Assembly: GCF_022695595.1 (NCBI RefSeq) | Contig: NZ_CP074380.1 | Location: forward strand, 4,810,501 to 4,874,500 | Direction of reading: 5' to 3' | Length of the DNA: 64,000 nucleotides | Origin: Streptomyces sp. MST-110588 | GTDB taxonomy: Bacteria; Actinomycetota; Actinomycetes; Streptomycetales; Streptomycetaceae | In this document: in pieces, positions 59,049-64,000 of the stretch | How the letters are laid out: each line of letters begins with the position of its first letter | How positions within the stretch are numbered: the stretch's first letter is position 1 | Notes under the pieces: model-generated | The model's input: the letters and a program-made list of their open reading frames with translations, nothing else | What the model was told of the DNA's origin: nothing | The model's database searches: none | Translations under genes and position numbers: made by a program

Positions 59049-59083
59049 GGGACTAGGGCCATCGGGGAGGGGCCCTAAGTCCC
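59049..59083. promoter_or_regulatory. Inverted repeat with DosR/DevR-box-like halves
   Basis: GGGACTAGGGCC (59049-59060) is mirrored by GGCCCTAAGTCCC (59071-59083), with one unpaired A. GGGACT and AGTCCC are the outer halves of the hypoxia-type DevR box, but the two halves are further apart here. It could equally be a hairpin. Confidence 0.35.
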
Positions 59084-59262
59084 GGGGGGCGGGGATGGGT
59101 GTGTGTTGAACTGGTTCTTACGTGGGGTGTGGTTCACTCGTGCACACGCGCACAATCCCTGATCAGTGGTGGTGTGCAAAGCCGTGCGTCCCACGGTGGT
59201 TCCCAGTGGGGGCTATGACGTCGATCACGGGGGCGCGGAGTGTAACAGATGCCCCTGCTCGT

Positions 59263-59280
59263 CTTGTGAAGGGGCTCACG
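59263..59280. promoter_or_regulatory. Second Rex-like dyad close to the ndh start
   Basis: TTGTGAAGGGGCTCACGA has TTGTGA and TCACGA arms around six bases, eleven of twelve arm positions matching the Rex pattern. It lies 36 bp before the start codon, where binding would block transcription or the leader. Confidence 0.5.
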
Positions 59281-59315
59281 AGGGACCCCCCAAGTGGGGG
59301 TGGATACTCGATTGC

Positions 59316-60737
59316 ATGAGCACCACGGAGCGTCCCAGGATCCTCGTTGTAGGCGGTGGGTACGTAGGACTGTACGCGGCACGCCGCATCCTCAAGAAGA
59401 TGCGGTACGGCGAGGCGACCGTTACGGTTGTCGACCCGCGCTCGTACATGACGTACCAGCCCTTCCTCCCTGAAGCTGCGGCCGGCAGCATCTCTCCCCG
59501 CCATGTGGTGGTGCCGCTTCGGCGTGTGCTCCCCAAGGCGGAGGTCCTCACCGGTCGCGTCACCTCCATCGACCAGGACCGCAAGGTCGCCACGGTCGCC
59601 CCGATGGTCGGCGAGGCGTACGAGCTGCCCTTCGACTACCTGGTCATCGCGATGGGCGCGGTCTCCCGTACCTTCCCGATCCCCGGCCTGGCCGAGAACG
59701 GCATCGGCATGAAGGGTGTGGAGGAGGCCATCGGCCTGCGCAACCACGTCCTGGAGCAGTTGGACAAGGCCGACTCGACCACCGATGAAGAGATCCGGCG
59801 CAAGGCGCTGACCTTCGTCTTCGTGGGCGGTGGCTTCGCGGGCGCCGAGACGATCGGCGAGGTCGAGGACATGGTCCGCGACGCGGCCAAGTACTACAAC
59901 AACGTCAAGCGCGAAGACATGCGCTTCCTGCTGGTCGACGTGGCCGACAAGATCCTCCCCGAGGTCGGCCCGAAGCTCGGCGCGTACGGCAAGGAGCACC
60001 TCGCGAGCCGTGGCGTCGAGGTCTACCTCAAGACCAGCATGAAGTCCTGCGTCGACGGCCACGTGGTGCTGAGCGGCGGTGACGGTGACGGCCTGGAGGT
60101 CGACGCCAACACCATCGTGTGGACCGCCGGCGTCAAGCCGAACCCGGTGCTGTCCCGCTTCGGTCTGCCGCTGGGTCCGCGCGGTCACGTGGACACCGCC
60201 GCCACCCTCCAGGTGCAGGGCACCGACTACATCTGGGCCGCGGGCGACAACGCCCAGGTCCCGGACCTGGTCGGCCGCAAGGCGGGCAACGAGAACGCCT
60301 GGTGCCCGCCGAACGCCCAGCACGCGCTGCGCCAGGCCAAGGTGCTCGGCGACAACGTGATCTCCGGTATGCGGGGCTTCCCGCAGAAGGAGTACAGCCA
60401 CGCCAACAAGGGCGCCGTGGCGGGCCTGGGCGTCCACAAGGGCGTCGCCATGATCGTCATGGGCAAGATGAAGATCAAGCTCAAGGGCCGCCTCGCCTGG
60501 TACATGCACCGTGGCTACCACGGCATGGCCATGCCGACCTTCAACCGCAAGATCCGGGTCCTGGCCGACTGGACGCTGGGGATGTTCCTCAAGCGCGAGA
60601 TCACCTCGCTGCGCGCCATGGAGAACCCCCGCGAGGAGTTCTACGAGGCCGCCAAGCCGGCCCCGGCCCCGGCCGCCAAGGCCGAAGCGGGCGACGGAGC
60701 CGACGACAAGGCGAAGGCCAAGGCCAAGGCTTCCTGA
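59316..60737 (+). CDS. ndh: Type II NADH dehydrogenase (NDH-2)
   Basis: The 473-residue FAD enzyme passes electrons from NADH to menaquinone without pumping protons. First Rossmann motif: RILVVGGGYVGLYAARR. NADH-binding motif: FVFVGGGFAGAETIGE. Also TYQPFLPEAAAGSISPRHV (quinone-side region), IVWTAGVKPNP and YIWAAGDNAQVPDL (FAD). The C-terminal amphipathic part is followed by an Ala/Lys-rich tail (AKAKAKAS). ATG 59316 gives the standard start. Rex-like dyads upstream suggest repression when NADH is low. It ends before a strong terminator. Confidence 0.96.
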   Translation: MSTTERPRILVVGGGYVGLYAARRILKKMRYGEATVTVVDPRSYMTYQPFLPEAAAGSISPRHVVVPLRRVLPKAEVLTGRVTSIDQDRKVATVAPMVGEAYELPFDYLVIAMGAVSRTFPIPGLAENGIGMKGVEEAIGLRNHVLEQLDKADSTTDEEIRRKALTFVFVGGGFAGAETIGEVEDMVRDAAKYYNNVKREDMRFLLVDVADKILPEVGPKLGAYGKEHLASRGVEVYLKTSMKSCVDGHVVLSGGDGDGLEVDANTIVWTAGVKPNPVLSRFGLPLGPRGHVDTAATLQVQGTDYIWAAGDNAQVPDLVGRKAGNENAWCPPNAQHALRQAKVLGDNVISGMRGFPQKEYSHANKGAVAGLGVHKGVAMIVMGKMKIKLKGRLAWYMHRGYHGMAMPTFNRKIRVLADWTLGMFLKREITSLRAMENPREEFYEAAKPAPAPAAKAEAGDGADDKAKAKAKAS

Positions 60738-60881
60738 CCTCGGGCCGCGGCTCCGGGACTTTGGACCTCGGGACCCCGAGGCCCGGTCTCCGGGCACCGG
60801 CCCCCGGGCGGACCGGCCGACGCTGACGGCCGGTCACCGCCCGCGGCCGGTGCTACCGGGCACGCCGTACACCTCGACGCC

Positions 60882-60917
60882 AAGGGGCGTCTGCCATCCG
60901 TGGGGCAGACGCCCCTT
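60882..60917 (+). terminator. Strong hairpin between ndh and cfa
   Basis: AAGGGGCGTCTGCC (60882-60895) pairs perfectly with GGCAGACGCCCCTT (60904-60917) over 14 bp. The rest of 60738-61060 has GC-rich short hairpins just after the ndh stop and an AT-richer segment TTTTGACGTTTGCTG near 60950 that may be the cfa promoter. Confidence 0.85.
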
Positions 60918-61060
60918 CGGCGTGTTCTCGGTGGCGAGCGGGCGACGTTTTGACGTTTGCTGTTCTCTGACGAGCTAACGGGACTACCCGGGCGCCTATT
61001 TGACGTTTACGTGGCGGGTGAAACTTCTTCGCCCCACGCGTCAACACGGAGGTGTGCGAC

Positions 61061-62383
61061 ATGGCCGACGCCGCTGGACGGCTCACCAAGCTCGCCGAGG
61101 AGGTGCTGGGAGCCCCGCTCCCGGTCCGAATCCGCGCCTGGGACCACAGCGAGTCCGGTCCGCCGGGGGCGCCCACCTTGGTCATCCGCAACCGGCGGGC
61201 GCTGCGCAGGCTCCTGTTCAAACCGGGCGAACTGGGGCTGGCCCGCGCCTGGGTCGCCGGTGACCTCGACATCGAGGGCGACCTCTACCAGGCCCTCGAC
61301 CTGCTCGCGGAGCTGGTCTGGGAACGCGGTACGGGCTCCGCCAGGCCCGGCCGGATCGCCGCCCTGCGCTCCGCGGCCCGTACCGCCGCCCGTCCCGAAA
61401 TCCGCGCCGCCGCCCGCCAGTTGCTGTCCCTGGCCGGGCCCCCGCTGCCGCCCGCGCCGCCGGCCGAGGAGAACCGCAGGCGCCGCGGACCGCTGCACAC
61501 CCTGCGCCGCGACAAGGAAGCCATCAGCCACCACTACGACGTCGGCAACGACTTCTACGAGCTGGTGCTCGGCCCCTCGATGGTCTACTCGTGCGCGTAC
61601 TGGGAGAGCCCCGGGGCCACCCTGGAAGACGCCCAGCGCGACAAGCTCGACCTCGTCTGCCGCAAGCTCGGTCTCAAAGAGGGCATGCGGCTGCTGGACG
61701 TGGGCTGCGGCTGGGGCTCGATGGTGCTGCACGCCGCGCGTGAGTACGGCGTACGGGCGGTGGGCATCACCCTCTCCCAGGAGCAGGCCGCCTACGCCCG
61801 CAAGCGTGTCGCCGAGGCCGGGCTCGCGGACCGCATCGAGATCAGGGTCCAGGACTACCGCGAGGTCCACGACGGGCCGTTCGACGCCATCTCCTCCATC
61901 GGCATGGCCGAGCACGTCGGCCGGGAGCGCTACGCCGAGTACGCGGCCGACCTGTACGCCCTGCTCAAGCCCGGCGGGCGGCTGCTCAACCACCAGATCG
62001 CCCGCCGCCCGCTGGAGGACGAGGACGCCTACCACGTCGACCAGTTCATCGACCGGTACGTCTTCCCCGACGGGGAGCTGGCGCCCGTGGGCCGTACCGT
62101 CGGGCAGTTGGAGGACGCCGGCTTCGAGGTGCGCGACGTGGAGGCGATCCGCGAGCACTACGCCCTGACGCTGCGCCGCTGGGTCGCCAACCTGGAGGAC
62201 AACTGGACGCGGGCCGTCCGGCTGACCTCGCCGGGCCGGGCCCGGGTGTGGCGGCTGTACATGGCGGCCTCGGCGCTGTCCTTCGAGCGCAACCGGATCG
62301 GCGTCAACCAGGTGCTCGCCGTCCGTACGCCAGGGTCCGGGGAGTCCGGGATGCCGCTGCGGGCCCGCGCCTGGCAGGGCTGA
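61061..62383 (+). CDS. cfa: Cyclopropane-fatty-acyl-phospholipid synthase (mycolic-acid-cyclopropane-synthase-like)
   Basis: The protein has 440 residues. The N-terminal region has GAPTLVIRNRRALRRLLFKPGELGLARAWVAGDLDIEGDL. The catalytic domain has ISHHYDVGNDFYELVLGPSMVYSCAYW, the SAM-binding LDVGCGWGSMVLHAA, SIGMAEHVGRERYAEYAADLYALLKPGGRLLNHQI and ERNRIGVNQVLAV. It transfers a methylene from SAM to unsaturated acyl chains of membrane lipids, here perhaps acting on products of a desaturase. ATG 61061 follows GGAGG at 7 bp; GTG 61052 is an alternative. Confidence 0.93.
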   Translation: MADAAGRLTKLAEEVLGAPLPVRIRAWDHSESGPPGAPTLVIRNRRALRRLLFKPGELGLARAWVAGDLDIEGDLYQALDLLAELVWERGTGSARPGRIAALRSAARTAARPEIRAAARQLLSLAGPPLPPAPPAEENRRRRGPLHTLRRDKEAISHHYDVGNDFYELVLGPSMVYSCAYWESPGATLEDAQRDKLDLVCRKLGLKEGMRLLDVGCGWGSMVLHAAREYGVRAVGITLSQEQAAYARKRVAEAGLADRIEIRVQDYREVHDGPFDAISSIGMAEHVGRERYAEYAADLYALLKPGGRLLNHQIARRPLEDEDAYHVDQFIDRYVFPDGELAPVGRTVGQLEDAGFEVRDVEAIREHYALTLRRWVANLEDNWTRAVRLTSPGRARVWRLYMAASALSFERNRIGVNQVLAVRTPGSGESGMPLRARAWQG

Positions 62384-62410
62384 GCGGCCCGGGTCCGGCG
62401 ACGCGGAACG

Positions 62411-62460
62411 CCCCGGGGCCCCGGGGCGCGAGGACGGTTGGAAACCGCCGTCGCGCCCCG
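62411..62460. terminator. Palindromic terminator after cfa, between convergent genes
   Basis: A GCCCCGGGG/CCCCGGGGC palindrome at 62411-62427 is followed by a GGGGCGCGA/TCGCGCCCC stem with a GACGG/CCGTC inner part around TTGGAAA. It lies between two converging genes, cfa and the FtsX permease. Confidence 0.6.
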
Positions 62461-62577
62461 GGTCCCTGCTGTGCTTCCACCGGCGGGAGGGGCGGACTCC
62501 GCGGCCAGGACAGCCAGGACGGCCAGGTCTGATCAGGTCTGGTCAGGGCCCGCCCGGCCCCGCCCGCCGCCGCCCGG

Positions 62578-64000
62578 CTACTCGGCCTTGATGGCCGCCA
62601 GCATGTTCGTCCTCGTCGCCCGGCGGGCCGGCCACAGCGCGGCGAGCACGCCCACCACCGCCGACACCCCCAGGAAGATCCCGAGCCGGCCCCACGGCAG
62701 CACCAGCTCGTACGTCGGGAGGTAGTCGTCGATCAGCCCGCCGGCCGCCCAGCCGAAGAAGACGCCCAGGCTGACGCCGAGCACCCCGCCGAACAGCGCG
62801 ATCACCAGCGACTCCAGGCGCACCATACGCTTGATGCCGGCCTGGTCCAGGCCGATGGCCCGCAGCATGCCGATCTCCTGTGCACGCTCGAAGACCGACA
62901 TGGCCAGGGTGTTGACCACGCCCAGCACCGCGACGACCACGGCCATGGCGAGCAGCCCGTAGAGCATGTTCAGCAGCAGGTTGACGGAGTCGGACACCTC
63001 GGCGGACAGGTCCTTCTTGTCCTTGACGGCGATGGCCGGGTTCGAACCGAGGGCCTTGCGCAGGGAGTCCCGTACGGCTTTGGACGCGCCGTCCTTGGTC
63101 TTGACCAGCACCTGCCGGTCGCCGACGGACTTTTGGTGCGGGGCCAGTACGGACGTGTCCACGATGATGCCGTTCAGCATCTGGGTGCCCTCGAAGACGC
63201 CCGCCACGGTCAGCGTGCCGCGCCGCCCGTCCTCGTACGTCAGCGCCATGGCCGAGCCGGTCTTCCAGCCGTGGCGCCGGGCGGTGTCCTGGGCGACCAG
63301 CGCCCGGTGCGCGCCGGGCGTACCGAGTCCGGCCGCCGAGCCCTCCGTGAACGCCGGGCCGGCCAACTGGCCGAACTCCGCGCCGCTGACGCCGGTGACC
63401 AGCGTCTCCTGACCGGCGACGCGGGCGGTGGTGGGGCGCATCGGGCTGGTGGCGGAGACGTGCGGATCGGCCGCCAGGGTGCGTTCGACGCTGGGGGAGA
63501 GGGACGGCTGGCCGGTCATGGCGACGACGTAGTCGGCCTTGAGGGAGCCGGTCGCCGCCTCGTCCAGGCTCCGCTGGACGCTGCTGCCGACCACGGTCAG
63601 GCCGGTGATCAGGGTGAGCCCGATCATCAGCGCCGAGGCGGTGGAGGCGGTACGGCGCGGATTGCGCACCGCGTTCTGCCGGGCGAGCTTGCCCGCGACG
63701 CCGAAGGCGCGCAGCACCGGAGCGGCGGCGGCGATCAGCGGGCGGGACAGCAGCGGCGTCAGGACGAAGACGCCGGTCACCAGCAGGGCCCCGGCCAGGC
63801 ACATGACCGCCCGGCCCGCATCCCCCATACCGGAGGCGACCACCGCTCCGGCGGCGCCCGCACCGGCGAGGGCCGCGCCGATGCTGTTGCGCAGCACCAG
63901 CGACTTGGTGGTGGCGGCGGCGTGCACGCTGCTCATCGCGGCGACCGGCGGGATCTTCGCGGCGCGGCGGCTGGGCAGCCAGGCGGCCAGGACGGTGACC
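62578..64000 (-). CDS. FtsX-like ABC permease, C-terminal part (start beyond the window)
   Basis: About 474 residues are visible. The window edge cuts the end of the first FtsX half (VLAAWLPSRRAAKIPPVAA). A long extracytoplasmic loop follows (VKTKDGASKAVRDSLRKALGSNPAI). The second half has LLNMLYGLLAMAVVVAVLGVVNTLAMSVFERAQEIGMLRAIGLDQAGIKRMVRLESLVIALFGGVLGVSLGVFFGW, ending PARRATRTNMLAAIKAE. The E-R-x-x-E-I-G-x-x-R-A segment is the ATPase-contact helix. Substrates of this type (MacB/LolE-like) are peptides or lipoproteins. The ATPase would be upstream, outside the window. Confidence 0.92.
   Translation of the reverse strand, partial: VTVLAAWLPSRRAAKIPPVAAMSSVHAAATTKSLVLRNSIGAALAGAGAAGAVVASGMGDAGRAVMCLAGALLVTGVFVLTPLLSRPLIAAAAPVLRAFGVAGKLARQNAVRNPRRTASTASALMIGLTLITGLTVVGSSVQRSLDEAATGSLKADYVVAMTGQPSLSPSVERTLAADPHVSATSPMRPTTARVAGQETLVTGVSGAEFGQLAGPAFTEGSAAGLGTPGAHRALVAQDTARRHGWKTGSAMALTYEDGRRGTLTVAGVFEGTQMLNGIIVDTSVLAPHQKSVGDRQVLVKTKDGASKAVRDSLRKALGSNPAIAVKDKKDLSAEVSDSVNLLLNMLYGLLAMAVVVAVLGVVNTLAMSVFERAQEIGMLRAIGLDQAGIKRMVRLESLVIALFGGVLGVSLGVFFGWAAGGLIDDYLPTYELVLPWGRLGIFLGVSAVVGVLAALWPARRATRTNMLAAIKAE

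Larger units (their letters stand above)
58788..59315. promoter_or_regulatory. Long regulatory region upstream of ndh
   Basis: There is no convincing gene. Besides the sites listed separately, the region has a possible -35-like TTGAAC near 59105 and a further dyad TCGTGCACACGCGCACAA at 59138-59155. A ribosome site GTGGGGG lies some 20 bp before the ndh start. Long leaders with several operators fit a gene under redox control. Confidence 0.5.

Noticed and set aside
59105..59140. TTGAAC with downstream hexamers as a sigma-A promoter of ndh
   Set aside because: No acceptable -10 hexamer lies at 16-18 bp; kept only as a remark in the region entry.

Overview
This window is a very high-GC (roughly 70% or more by eye) chromosomal stretch of a Streptomyces or a close relative. 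The evidence is the codon usage, the DUF397/DUF5753 regulator pairs, the SUKH proteins, the resuscitation-promoting factors and a c-di-AMP riboswitch ahead of rpfA. The order desaturase/TetR, ppc, pth, rplY, prs, glmU, tRNA-Gln, mfd, mazG, P450, two rpf genes, eno, divIC, DUF501, ppx, ndh, cfa matches, from memory and unchecked, the S. coelicolor core region around SCO3090-SCO3130.

Layout. 1-9 kb: end of a trans-aconitate methyltransferase, a VOC protein, an ATPase/XRE/DUF397 regulatory set, an FtsX-type permease without an adjacent ATPase, a response regulator, an ArsR-type regulator and a sensor kinase. 8.3-19.4 kb: housekeeping genes, namely a TetR/desaturase operon with tandem operators, ppc, pth, rplY, prs, glmU and tRNA-Gln, followed by an unusual HTH/LAGLIDADG-like protein beside the tRNA. 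19.5-26.8 kb: an orphan kinase, then a divergent cluster of deaminase, WHH-nuclease and SUKH immunity-type proteins. 26.9-37.2 kb: LCP protein, coiled-coil protein, MFS transporter, mfd, a phosphotransferase-like P-loop protein and a DUF2079 membrane protein. 37.2-39.4 kb: a lipoprotein HNH gene broken by an insert carrying its own paralogue plus a HIT-like gene. 39.5-47.7 kb: small membrane proteins, an orphan HTH-DNA methylase, a Ser/Thr kinase with a helical-repeat tail, a SurA-like lipoprotein and MazG. 47.7-64 kb: P450, two Rpf proteins, eno, divIC, DUF501, ppx, cupin, a second ATPase/HTH-TPR set, ndh, cfa and the end of an FtsX permease.

How the genes work together. Several supply cell-wall remodelling and growth resumption: glmU makes the UDP-GlcNAc precursor, the LCP protein attaches wall polymers, the Rpf enzymes cleave peptidoglycan, and divIC serves the septum. 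Others link redox and central metabolism: ppc and eno, and ndh with Rex-like operators upstream.

Two cautions. First, six genes (desaturase, ppc, the deaminase/SUKH-4 gene twice, MFS, mfd, Ser/Thr kinase) are broken by what looks like loss of a single C or G, mostly in short runs. In housekeeping genes this points more to sequencing error than to decay. Second, mfd additionally carries an internal deletion and a perfect 162-bp tandem duplication. The most interesting candidate system is the effector/immunity-like cluster at 21.2-26.8 kb.
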